Source: Micropterix aruncella
Taxonomy: Eukaryota > Arthropoda > Insecta > Lepidoptera > Micropterigidae
DNA length: 64,000 nucleotides
Reading direction: 5' to 3'
NCBI GenBank assembly: GCA_944548615.1
Contig: OX155967.1
Span: 22,374,752-22,438,751, forward strand
In this document: positions 10,797 through 22,024 of the stretch, piece by piece
Layout of the letters: every line of letters begins with the position of its first letter
Numbering within the stretch: position 1 is the stretch's first letter
Notes under the pieces: generated by a model
The model's database searches: none
Told to the model about the DNA's origin: nothing
The model's input: the letters and a program-made list of their open reading frames with translations, nothing else
Position numbers and translations under genes: made by a program

Positions 10797-11269
10797 ATTT
10801 CAATGATAGATATATTAGTAAAAAATCAACTCTTTACAAATGACGTCCCAACGTGGGGCCCCGATAGATTCTAAATAAAAAATAAAAATAGTAAATTATT
10901 TTCGATCGATTGTAATTTGGGCATTTAATAAATAAGAAATATAGAAACATGAATCGTGTGATATAACTGTATATTTAGCATTGCGAATTGTTGATATATT
11001 GTATATGTGTGTTGTTTCTAGAAATCTGCCTATTTACATAATTTAATGTTTATTGTACATTATGTACACATATTGACTGCAATCGTCGTAATTGAATCAG
11101 TGATTAAAATAGTACCTCGGGAATAAGAATAGTTTAAAATAAAAATAAACAAATTTGATTGGTAATTGATTTAATTAAGAATTTGGCTGAAATTAAAATA
11201 AATTAAAATAATTGTAATCAGGACGCCGCGGATAATAACCTTTGGCACGATAGCAATCGTCAACCTTTT

Positions 11270-11510
11270 GCTTCGAATAAAATAAAATAAATTAAATTTG
11301 TTTAATTAAAAATAAAATAAATTGAATTAGTTTTGAATCAAAATAAATAAATTAAATTCGTTTAATCAATAAATAAATAAAATAAAATAAATTCGTTTAA
11401 ATAAAAATAAAATAAATTAAATTTATTTTGAATCAAAATAAAAATAAATAAAATTAATTAATTAAATTTATTTTAAATTAAAATAAAATAAATTAAATAC
11501 GACAAATAAA
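11270..11510. repeat. AT-only low-complexity minisatellite (AAATAAAATAAATTAAAT-type)
   Basis: Imperfect reiterations of AAATAAAATAAATTAAATT with interspersed GTTTAAT/GAATCAAAATAAA blocks. It is non-coding, in the leader side of the LTR element upstream of the gag/protease remnant. Confidence 0.7.
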
Positions 11511-11655
11511 TTAAGAATAGACATAGACATCATAATGTCTCAAACAGCTTCGTCATCGAAAAAAAACGAAGGCTGGAGAGAGATATATCTCAGGGACGTG
11601 TGGAACCATTGTTCGGAATTAGGCAGAAAGAAGATTTTTATAACACTGTGTCTCA

Positions 11656-11883
11656 ATGGAACCTGGATGTAGACCAGGAAAACGAATAGAGAACTCGATG
11701 GCTGGGAGGGGGTCGTCGGTTCGCATTTTTAATAATACCCTAAATAGTAATGATATGGATCAGAGACCTTATATTTATGTCAGGCTAAATAATTTTAAAT
11801 TAAAAGCATTAGTAGATACAGGCTCTTCTGTTAATATAATAGGGAAAAAAGTATATAACATTATTTCAGGATTGTGCGTTTGA
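11656..11883 (+). pseudogene. Retropepsin-like protease fragment (gypsy-type)
   Basis: The frame contains YIYVRLNNFKLKALVDTGSS followed by VNIIGKKVYNI. D-T-G-S-S is the active-site motif of retroviral-type aspartic proteases and is preceded by the usual hydrophobic strand (LKALV). This is the only retrotransposon enzyme motif in the 6-kb interior. A short upstream frame beginning at 11535 (MSQTASSSKK) may be a gag remnant. The frame stops within ten codons after the region where the flap should begin. The stretch identifies the LTR element as gypsy-related. Confidence 0.6.
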
Positions 11884-12459
11884 TAACAAATGCAATAATA
11901 TACAATTGATGTCGGCGGATGGTACGATACAGAATCTTATAGGAGAATTGGATATAGATACCAAATATGAGGACGATTGCCGACGTTTAAAATACATACT
12001 TAGTAAATACATACTTAAAATACATACTTATATATAAAATCGGAAGGTAAAGCCATAGGGCGATGCCACATAAAAGATATGTTAAAAAAATTAGTAAGGG
12101 GTGATTAAAGAACCTTACGGTTCTATCGGTTGAGTGATTAGTTATAGAAGCTCAATAAATTATTGGGAGTATTAAAAAACTCACAGTTTTTTAAATGGTA
12201 TGTTTTGTGGTTGTCATAGCATTGTTATATTATTATATTGGCTGTCATTACAGTTATTATTATTTATTGAGAGAATAACCAGCAGATTATTTTGAATATC
12301 AGAGTTATTGATTGTAGCGGGGTGTGTGTTCTTGTGTATGTATTGTATTATTATTATACCAACATAATAAATTATTTTAACACGATATATCAAACATAGG
12401 ATTTCATCATTTTTCAAGTATAAATTACATTACAGATAATATCATTATCCTGTTCCTTT

Positions 12460-12605
12460 CTAGTAATAGATTAGAAATCCTATCCATCATCTTATCACCA
12501 TTCCTATCCTATCATCCTATCTATCATCCTATCACCATTCCTATCCTACCATCCTATCATACACTACCTATCCTATCACATTCCTTATTTCTATTCCATC
12601 ACCAA
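12460..12605. repeat. Degenerate (CCTATC)n / CATCCTATCA simple repeat
   Basis: Repeated CCTATCATCCTATC/ACCATTCCTATCC words. A shorter tract of the same type recurs at about 12995-13045. It lies in the non-coding interior of the LTR element. Confidence 0.7.
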
Positions 12606-14170
12606 AGTTTTAATGGCAACAAATTATTAATGCCATACACCAAAAGCAGTATACAATAAATCAGAAATATTTTAATTACAATACATATTAGCTTACACAT
12701 TTAGTTGAGCATTATAGTTTTAATTTTTTTATCACATTAGAATCACACATTATTTTTGCGTATATATATATAGCATACAGTTACATTTGACTAAACATAT
12801 TATCCATTTGATACGTATATGTATGGGAGAATGCACCTCGTGAAATCGTGAGTTGTAAAATATTGTTAATAAGCTGACAGTTTTTTTCGTTTGGGTATCT
12901 AGTGGCGTGATATTGTTTGCAAAAAATTGGGGAAAGAGTTATAACGAGGAGAGCGTTGTGTTGTTTGAATCTCTTTGTTTTAAGCAACAAGTATTCCTTT
13001 CCTATCCTATTCTATCTCATCCTAAATCCTATCCTAATCACCTACAACTTGTTGTCCAATCATTCCTACCTAAAGCGAAGAAATACGAGCGAACACGTTT
13101 AGGAATCTCATTAGTGTAATAAGTTTTTTTTGTTGTTTAAACTAAATGGCAAGGCAGTATCGGGATACGATTATTATATTGGAGAGAAGATTCCAAAGTA
13201 TTATTAGTGAAGTCGATGGATTATTGTTATTGATAAAGTTGGTTGATCGTTATATTATTGAGGCTGTATAGGGCCAGATTAAAATTATTATTACAATTAT
13301 TATAAAATATTTTTTTTTGGAATTGAGTTATAGTGCTATATAGGAAGCGACTATAAGATGAATGAAGAGTCATATGAATATTGGTATTTAGTATAGAATG
13401 TATGGTGGTATTGTCGACGTCTCGCGATTTTAGAGCGGGATGAAGAAATTAGAATCGAAAAATAGCGCTAATTTTTAGAGCGACTATAAAATTTATGGGA
13501 ATTTTTATCTGAAGTGGGTGGTCTTCGGAGTTCGGAGCAGCTGCTCGGGTCCATGTTTTGTTTTGTATTTAGTAACTTGCGAGGGAGTATATATCGAGGT
13601 CTCGGCAAGGTTGAGGTCGCACCTCAACGCGTGACCCTGATCAGGTCTACGCTTTTGGACGAGTTGACACCCAGAGTCGGATATGGTCTAGATTCGACAG
13701 GGAGGAGCTCAGATACCCAATGGGATTATTATTATTACGGTGGCATTATGGTTACATGCACCAAGGGGGTTATTATGGGGTTGCGAAATTAGAATAGACC
13801 GGATATTGATTTAGTTTATGTTAAGAAGGAGATAAATAGTAGCGATCCAGGAGGGTGAGAGTAGAAGGACGATAAATACATTTGTTAATTAGTAAACCAA
13901 CATAAGTTGTGATGAAGGAGGGGATTGATTTTGGTATGAAGATAGAATGAAAGGTGCTGTGAACGTGTGATGTATACAAGGCGGTGAAAGGATAAATTCA
14001 GTTTCCAAATTTTGAAATAACGAATGAGAGTTAGAAACCATTTACAGTGTACGTTAAAATCACAAACAATAGACTAGTGAAGAACCTATTAACAATCGTC
14101 AGGTTATCTAACTTGAGATTGTGTCTAAGTAAATAGCAGAAGGACAAGCCCAGCGTGAAATAGCATACTA

Positions 14171-15886
14171 CAGTGGGTGATCATATTATTAGAGCCACTT
14201 GTGAAAACTGACAAATAATCAGTTATATTGCAAATATTTCAATGAAAAATTCATAACTATGTTGTGTATCTCTTTTTTTTTATTTCTAGATGATACTAGT
14301 ACGTTTCAAACAAGTTATTTTTTATCTCTGGCAACAATAACCATTGCTAGGACGCCATTTTGTGAGTGTGCTGTCATTCAACAGTTTGTCGCCGTTTGTG
14401 TTCCATCTGTTTGATCCATAGTTTTTGCGTTTTAAAAACATTTTGTTGACTTTTTGTGTGTGTCACATTATTTTTGAGGTATGTAATATATAATATAAAG
14501 TAGAGTATAGTGTTTTAAAGCCATATTTCTCAAAAAATAATAGGCTTTAAATATTTTTATTGTTTTTAGGTTATTTTAGTAATGGAGAAAGTTAAGGACC
14601 TCTCTCCTAGGAAAATTAGTGAGATTAAAACTCTTATTTTAAATACTGATCATTCAAATAGACAGATTTCATCAATTGCAAGCGTTTCAAGGGCATCTGT
14701 TGATAGAATTAAGAAAAAACTGGACACTAATATCGATTTAACTTCGAAACGAAGGGGAAAATGTGGACGGAAAAAAATTACCACACCTAGAGATGAGCGC
14801 CAAATAAGAAATATTTGCACAAATAACAGAAAGGCACCTCTGAAATTGCTAGTAAAAAAGATTCAGGATGCTAAAATAAATATATCACCCATGACGGCTC
14901 GTCGTCGTCTTAATGATCTTGGGCTTATCTGTCGGCGTCCAGCAAAAAAGCCATTGCTTACGCCCGCCATGATGGCAAAGCGATTGCAATGGGCGAAAGA
15001 TCATAAAAACTGGACTGTTCAAGATTGGGAAAAGGTAAATTCATCGTTTTGTACACAATTATAAATTGTTATTCAGGTATTAACAGATCCCCTTAATTTT
15101 TCAGGTATGTTTCTCTGACGAATCTTCAATTCAGATTCTGTCTGATAAATCACAGTTTGTGAGGAGACGAATTGGAGAGAAGTACCATAATGACTGCATA
15201 ATAAAAAGAGTGAAACACCCTCTAAGCATTATGGTGTGGTCTGTCATCAGTAGCCAAGGTACTGGTCGCTTGTACATTGTGGAGGGCACCATGAGACAAG
15301 ACCAATATATCAAGGTCTTGGATACCAAGATGCTTACCCAAGTTGAGGAATGGTATCCAAATGGTGATTTTTGGTTCATGCATGACTCAGCTCCATGCCA
15401 CAAGGCCAAAAAAGTCACAAAATTCTTAGAAGAAAAAAATATTAGGGTTTTGAAATGGCCTGGAAATTCCCCAGACCTCAACCCTATTGAAAACCTTTGG
15501 GAACTGCTGAAAAGGAACATTTCCAGGGATCTCATCACAAACAAGCGGCAATTAATAGAGCAATTGATAGAAGTATGGCATAGGAGTGACGAAATAAAAA
15601 AAAATTGCATGAAATGCATACAAAGTATGCCTAGAAGGATTGAAGCTGTGATTGCTGCAAAAGGCGGTTCAACTAAATATTAATCACATTTTTATTCAAT
15701 TATTATTAAATAAATAAATATGAATATAAAGACGTAATTTATGTTTTTATTTTATCAATAAGACTCTTATGCAACACGTTAATAAAGAAATTATGATTAT
15801 TTTCTTTAGTTTTATGCTTTTATTATAGTGCAAGTTCAAAAAATATGTTTTTCACCGAGTGGCTCTAATAATATGATCACCCACTG
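14171..15886 (+). mobile_element. Complete Tc1-like DNA transposon
   Basis: Bounded by 29-bp terminal inverted repeats that are identical at both ends (starting CAGTGGGTGATCATATTATT) and flanked by TA dinucleotides at 14169-14170 and 15887-15888, the expected Tc1/mariner target duplication. It is 1716 bp long and encodes one uninterrupted transposase spread over two coding exons. It sits inside the LTR element, so it is younger than it. Perfect TIRs plus an undamaged gene make it a plausible active copy. Confidence 0.9.
14582..15683 (+). CDS. Tc1-like transposase (DD34E), two exons
   Basis: Exon 1 is 14582-15034 and exon 2 is 15105-15683. The 70-bp intron has GTAAAT at its start and TTTTTCAG at its end and splits exactly between EK and VCFSDES. 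The spliced product is 343 residues, the usual Tc1 size. N-terminal paired-type helix-turn-helix regions (about residues 8-110) precede the catalytic core. Catalytic residues are Asp156 (FSDES), Asp245 (MHDSAPCH) and Glu280 (NPIENLWE), with exactly 34 residues between the last two. The GNSPDLNPIENLWE block is classic Tc1. A further GTATGT...TTTTTAG pair upstream (about 14479-14569) suggests a 5'-UTR intron. The transposase acts in the nucleus on the 29-bp TIRs. Confidence 0.92.
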
Positions 15887-16123
15887 TATATTAAATAAAA
15901 ACTTACTATGCGACTGGTTGGGACAATGTCACGATTTTTAAAAGAATCTAGAACATTAAGGGACGACCAGAGCCTGTTCAAGTGCATTGTTCTGACTTAG
16001 GCATATTCAAACTATATTTTTTTGAAGAGTTAGACAGTTAAAATGTTCACCATCGAGGACTCGGGAGAAATTCTAATTGAGCGGAGTGGGTGAACGGAGA
16101 AGGAATAAACGGAATCAATTTAA

Positions 16124-16497
16124 ATTTTGCAACGGAGAGAAATATTATAATTATTATATTGACGTATTGAGATTATTCATAGATTGGTCGATAGAACAGA
16201 ATAAGTAGGTGGAGACATGGTCGAGGACTCGGGTTTATATCCTAATTGAGCGGACGCATGTTGAAGCGAAAGAGAGAAGGTGAAGCTGGAATATATTAAA
16301 TAAATATTAAATTTTGCAACGGAGAGAAATATTATAATTATTATATTGATGTATTGAGATTATTTATAGATTGGTCGATAGAACAGAATAAGTAGGTGGA
16401 GACATGGTCGAGGACTCGGGTTTATTTCCTAATTGAGCGGACGCATGTTGAAGCGAAAGAGAGGAGGTGAAGTTGGAATATATTAAATAAATATTAA
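16124..16497. repeat. Direct tandem repeat, two copies of about 187 bp
   Basis: The unit begins ATTTTGCAACGGAGAGAAAT at 16124 and recurs at 16311; a partial third start appears at about 16497. Copies differ by a few bases. It lies in the 3' interior of the LTR element, upstream of the purine tract. Confidence 0.85.
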
Positions 16498-16688
16498 AAT
16501 TTGCAACAGGAGTGTTTGGAATCTTCATCATTATTATTATTATAGGTATCATATTATTGAGGTGAGATATGGAGGAGAAAGTTAGAAATTATATTAAAAA
16601 TTATTATCATTAAAAGATCTGGGTTAGGAGATTGGTAGTATATAGAAACAAGATAGAAATTATAGACTTGAAGAGGGAAGACAAGCCA

Positions 16689-16868
16689 CAAAACATATCG
16701 TAAAGGTACGTGAATTAAACGTAAACTATTATCATTGACATTATAGTACAAAACATATCGTAAAGGTACATGAATTAAACGTAAATTATTATCATTGACA
16801 TTATAGTACAAAACATATCGTAAAGGTACGTGAATTAAACGTAAACTATTACCATTGACATTATAGTA
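16689..16868. repeat. Tandem repeat, three copies of exactly 60 bp
   Basis: The unit CAAAACATATCGTAAAGGTA... repeats at 16689, 16749 and 16809 with one to three substitutions per copy. A decayed fourth start follows. Non-coding. Confidence 0.9.
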
Positions 16869-17010
16869 TAAACATATCGTAGGAGTTACATAGTTATTCT
16901 ATAAAATTACTAACATTAATATTATATTGCAAACATCATGAGTAAGCGGTTGGAGATTGAACAGATAACAAAAAAAAAAGATATGTGATATGATTGCTTG
17001 AGGGCAAGCA

Positions 17011-17029
17011 GAGATTTGGGAGGGGGTAT
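17011..17029 (+). promoter_or_regulatory. Polypurine tract of the LTR element
   Basis: GAGATTTGGGAGGGGGTAT directly abuts the TGTAATG start of the right LTR. This is the position where plus-strand DNA synthesis is primed in LTR retroelements. It fixes element orientation as plus. Confidence 0.7.
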
Positions 17030-19856
17030 TGTAATGATTTGAAAATCATCACATGAGCGCGTAGCCGCTCTAAGCTAACCGGAAATAGATTACCCGAATT
17101 TTTAAAATTAAATTGTACTTAAAAAGATCATAGTGACATCTAGCGATTTAATTAGGAACTAAAACTGACAGATGAAAGAAGGGCTGTTGCTAAACTATAG
17201 AGCGCAGTGCCATCGTTACATAAATAAAGGGTTTGGAGTAGTTTTTGAGAGTTAAGGACATCATTAGGGGTTTAAAAATAGACAATCAGGAGTATTTGGC
17301 AAGAAATTAGCATATTTTGAGATTTTTACGAAAAATCGACGTAAAAATCAATAATTGACAAATAGACAATAGAAGCATTCTTATGGTCTTAAAAAGTCGA
17401 CCGATAGGTTTTTCAAAGAAATATAAAAGGGGTTCATTAAATAGTAGGAATTATGGGAGAATTTAATAGCAATATTGATAAAGTCATTTGAAGAACATTT
17501 AATTTATTATTAAGAGAAATTGGAAAACATAATCGATATCGATGAAAGAAAGCAGAATTAATGAAATTAAAAGAATTTTTCACCAAATAATTGCCAGTCA
17601 AAATAAAATTTAATAGTTAAAATGAGGAAATTTAGAAACACTTAATTAAAATAGAGGAATTAATAGATAAAAATACTATCAATAAATAAAATAGAAATAA
17701 AATAGTTGTATTATTTCGATTTCAAAAGCGAAAGCGGAAACGACGCGCAGAAAAGGCGGCAAGATCAAGTCAAAATATGATAATTTCCCGCCGAATATGA
17801 AACATCAATTTTCTCATAATACGTAAAATAAATACTTAAAATCATATGTAGAATTAGAAGCACGAATTATTGTTAAGAAATCCGCTTGTTAGCAATGTGG
17901 CAGAGCGTTATTTAACGAAAAAATAGATAAATCAGATCGTTTAATGATTGATTAGTCAATAGTTATGGGTTAAATTAGTGAAAAAAGGTCACATCGATAG
18001 GGGTGTTATATAAGGGATGGACGAGTTGCTTCCGGCATCCATTAAGAAATTTCAGTCGCACGCACTAAACCTGCAAAAGTTTACGTAAGAAATATAGAAT
18101 CCGGTGTTCAGATGTAAGAAAAACAGTTGAGAAGTAGGGCATCGGGATGCTATGAAGCGTTCCGATGCCCAGTTAAATTAAATTCGTTAATAAGTGCAGA
18201 TCGCATATAGCAGAAACGCTTTATCACACTCGCCATTGGGGCGATTTCGCAAAAGTGCTAAAAAAAAGCGAACAATAAAAAAAAACCAGTGCTAAAACAA
18301 GGAAATCGAGAGAGCTACGCGAGTTGGCACAATAAAATCCAACTTTTTCAAATCCAAATTGAAGTACGAGATTTGTCATATTGCAATACAAAAATATATC
18401 AAAGATGGCGGACGAGTCAAAGTGAAGACGTCAGATTAAAATTCACAACATTGCGAACGTTCTTCGAAGGTGATCACAGGATCTGAAATACAATTAACAT
18501 TTGACGAGAATGCAGTGGCGGCTTGGAATTGCAGTACGATAGTAAGCGGCTGGGGGTTCTAAAGAGACATTCGTCTTGGTGAAGGCAGATTTCTAGGAAG
18601 ACGACACACATCGAAGATTGACATTTAGTTATAAGTGCATAATTGTGCAATGCAGCTGTAAATACGGGAAAGTATAGCCGAGAGTCATTGTCGGCAAAGA
18701 TGTACTAAAAATATGTAAGTTTATTTTTGCCGAAGCTGGCGTTATTTAATTATTTAGGCCGAAGCTAGCACCCAATATTATCATTGTTGTATATTTTTTG
18801 GGGTTATAAATATTCGAGTTTTTGTTTGTTTGTTTAGAAATTATTAGAAATGTTAAGTAGTTGTAACGTAAAAGCGTGATTTCTACATATTTGCACGTTA
18901 ACTAAAAATGAGGCATTTAACATCGATTGACACGAAGAGTCGTTGATAATTCTACGAGATAAACCTCTAGTCAGACTCTTATTTAATTTGGAAGAGAGAT
19001 AGCTCTTGCTAACTCCATTAAATTTGACACAAGCCATTTATATAATGTGCTCACGGATTGGAAACTTAGTTAAGGACACATTCGAATTATACTGAATGTT
19101 AGATTAAAATTAAAGATAAGGAAAATTGTAGATTATATTACGGTTTTTTTTGACTGATCGATGGGGTTTCACAGATAAACGGGGAGGGAATAGTATTAAT
19201 AGAAATAATAGAACGAAAACCATATGGACACCCAGTGGACTGGATGATAGCCAGGTCGTAGTTTATATCGGGCATTAGCGACTGCGGTCATTTAAATTCA
19301 TTTATATCACTGGAACGCCATCGACTAGTTTGACAGAATGTTAGGTTATAAGTATTTTTAGTGTTGTATGTAAACATTACGATTCATGTTTCAATATAAT
19401 TTGACATTGAATATATTTAATTAAATAAGGGATTAGAATCTAATTGTCGAATTTCACGGCGGAGATTTAAACTCATGCATTATCATTATTAATATAATTT
19501 TTTATTAACAATCGACTGAACGCAGCCATTGTTGTCATCGACAAATAATCGATCGAAAATAACTCAAAGAATAAATTGTAATATTTTGTGGTGAATTAGG
19601 CGCTCATTATTATAAATATAATTCACAATAATAGTACTTAAACTAAAATAGAAGAAATTATAATTTTAATTGTTTAATATATGCATTTTGGTTTAATATA
19701 TGGATTATTAATTGGAGAAGATTTGTTTCATTGAGGAAGTAAATAAAAAGAGGGAAATTATTGGGCAAGGTATTGGAAGCCTATCCCACTGGAAAGTAAT
19801 ATTATCACTATCGCTGATATGGTAGTGAAGTAAGTGGATCAAAAGTATAGCTTACA
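17030..19856 (+). repeat. Right LTR (about 2.83 kb)
   Basis: Near-identical copy of 7971-10796 (offset 9059-9060). Homology to the left side effectively ends two to three bases after TTACA. Past the LTR, at 19913-19934, a second primer-binding-like string (TGGCACCCAACTGGTGGGGC) occurs, which is unexpected at a 3' end. Confidence 0.8.
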
Positions 19857-20584
19857 ATTATAACGCTATATATTATATAAAAAATCTTTGTAACAAATGG
19901 CATCCAATTATTATGGCACCCAACTGGTGGGGCCAAATGTTAAGTAAAAACACTACTTCACCTTCACTTATGTCTAATGTCGAATTTTCGACAACATTTA
20001 TGGCATAATGGCGGCAAATTGCGTCCTTTCATAATTTGAATTTCCGAAAATTACATAAAAAAGTTTACATATTGTTACGTTTTTAGGTTAATTATAATAG
20101 TTGTTTTTTGGATAAAGTTCGTCATAATGTCTTAGCTTTTAAGTTCATAATTCGAATATTAACATATGAGTATAGATGAAATAGTTTATTTACAGTGGTT
20201 TAATAGTAGGTAAACAATTAATGTAGGTGTGTAGGTAGGTATTATAATACAACATATCGATGGCCATAAGTTGATACCTCGTAACAGAAATTTCAACCTA
20301 AACAGAGATATGTATACGAAAAATTTCGAAAAAAATTCGCGCGCCACCATAGATTAAAAACTCATAACTGACAAAAAAAAACATAACTGACATTCAAAAC
20401 AAATGGATTTTTTTTGTGATGATACGAGATTTCAGTTAAAATTGACAACTCGTATTGTCACAAAGAATAACAGTGAGCAACCATATTTATTTACCATGGT
20501 GCAGTTTTGAGGTGTCAATTCAGTTGACAGCTTGTATTGTCACACACAAATCACTCGACGGCCATATTGTTTATCATTTTGTTT
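19857..20584. other. Unassigned; begins like the leader of a second LTR element
   Basis: The first ~80 bases resemble the region downstream of the left LTR (AAAAAATC, then TACAAATG/AACAAATGG and a CCCAAC..GTGGGGCC string). Beyond about 19950 I see no gene. Bases 20430-20580 carry two similar short blocks (GACAACTCGTATTGTCACA and GACAGCTTGTATTGTCACAC). Confidence 0.3.
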
Positions 20585-20592
20585 GTTACAAG

Positions 20593-22016
20593 CATGGGCG
20601 TATATAAGGGGGGGGTTTAGAGGGTCCGGACCACCCCCTTAGCATGTCTCCACTTCGGGACGGCCTTATGAAGAAAATTGCAGATCAAGTTAAATCATCT
20701 CATTCAATGCTTATCTCTCTTTGTGAGACACGATTGACAGAAAAACATGTGGCTGTTGAAATATTTGCAGAAATGCTTCCCGTAATACGCGCAACAATTG
20801 AGGCACTTCAAGATGATTCTGCTAACAGAGATGTTGCCACTCAAGCATACCAAATACAAACAGCCATGGAAAACAGCCAGTTTATCGTGTCGTTAGTTAT
20901 ACTAGGAAAAGTATTTTCATACACATCAAACCTAAACAAAGCAATGCAGAAGATCAATGTCGATTTGACCAACATTTGTAGTTATGTGAAAACAATAAAA
21001 ACTATTTTTTTAAATATTCGGAACGAAAATAAGTTCACCATTCTTTTTGAGCAAGCAAAGCAGATGAGTTCAGCGACATAATTGTTCCAAGAACGACTGG
21101 AAGGCATACCCAGCGCAGCAATGCTCCAGGAGAAACTGCCGAAATATATTACCGTAGAAATGTATTTTACCCTTTCATTGAACATGTGGTTACAGAACCT
21201 GATGCAAGCTTTAAGCCACATGAAGAGACAATCGAAGGGATTCAAATGATTCTGCCTGAAAAGACCAATGATGACTCTAAGATAAAAGAAAGCCTTAAAA
21301 AAATTGTGCTATTATTTTTGGTACAGACTAAAGCGAATACTTTTCCAATTGAATATGAAATATGGCAGAATCATTGGAAATCTATCACGGAAAAACCATC
21401 CACCGCACTAGAAACTCTTGCCCAGTGCGAGAATCAGTTCTTTCCTAGAATAAAAATGCTGCTCACTATTTTGGCCACACTCCCAGTGTCCACAGCAACC
21501 CCAGAAAGGTGTTTTTCAACCTTAAAGAGGTTGAAAAACTACTTGAGAAATAGCACGGGAGATGAACGACTGACTGGGTTTGCATTGATGAGTGTTCATC
21601 GTGATATAGCGGTCCAGCTGGATCCTAACGAAATTATAAATATGTTGGCCATAAGGCGTAAAAGGCTAAATGTTATAAGTACTTAAAATTTTTTAAAGTG
21701 TTGCGTGAAAGCGCATCCATACATCCTCAAAAACGTTCTTGTTTATAATAATAAGTACCTAGAATATAATGTCATAAATAAATGCTCTACCGACATTATT
21801 TACTTATTTTATTTAAAGGTAGGTACTTAAAGTAACTATCATTTGTCTGCGATTAACTTGCGTGTATTTTAATGTCTATGTAATTTTTAAATAACTGAGA
21901 TTAGAGTTTAGAATTTTGCTTTTTTCGGCGTGAAGTCCGGCCAATAACTAGTTTATCTTTGTACATTTTCGTACCCGCGGACCCCCCCCCATGTGAAAGC
22001 TATAGCTACGCCCGTG
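20593..22016 (+). mobile_element. Short hAT transposon with 8-bp target duplication
   Basis: Left end CATGGGCGTATATAAGG and right end CTATAGCTACGCCCGTG form short inverted repeats (CA-GGGCGTA core), both next to G-runs or C-runs. The 8-bp sequence GTTACAAG occurs immediately outside both ends (20585-20592 and 22017-22024), the hAT signature. At 1424 bp it is far too short for a full element and encodes only fragments. Confidence 0.9.
20644..21686 (+). pseudogene. hAT transposase remnant (ZMYM1/DUF4371-like), internally deleted
   Basis: Two frames: 20644-21081, helical, no motif I can name; and 21186-21686 with the hAT dimerisation block ATPERCFSTLKRLKNYLRNS followed by RLTGFALMSVHRDI. The junction at about 21082-21185 contains a stop and frame shift; the first frame's end (QAKQMSSAT) runs into RTTGRHTQRSN-type sequence in another frame. 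The central catalytic region is missing. The protein would not be functional, so the element depended on an intact relative. Confidence 0.75.
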
Positions 22017-22024
22017 GTTACAAG

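Larger units (their letters stand above)
7971..19856 (+). mobile_element. Large LTR retrotransposon derivative (LARD-like, gypsy-related), Tc1-interrupted
   Basis: Two near-identical direct repeats (7971-10796 and 17030-19856) bound a ~6.2-kb interior. Ends are TGTAA...TTACA. A purine tract (GAGATTTGGGAGGGGGTA) lies directly before the right LTR, and a primer-binding-like GTCCCAACGTGGGG lies 45 bp after the left LTR. The interior holds only a protease-like fragment (11656-11883), AT-rich repeats, tandem repeats and a Tc1 insertion; no RT, RNase H or integrase is present. By eye I count about a dozen differences across the LTRs, so insertion is recent. It must have moved using proteins from another element. 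No target duplication is visible. Confidence 0.75.

Noticed and set aside
13514..13792. 92-codon frame in the LTR-element interior as an envelope or accessory gene
   Set aside because: No motif, low-complexity Tyr run, and no splice or start support.
16689..16868. CRISPR-like array
   Set aside because: The 60-bp units are contiguous without spacers, and the context is a eukaryotic retroelement.
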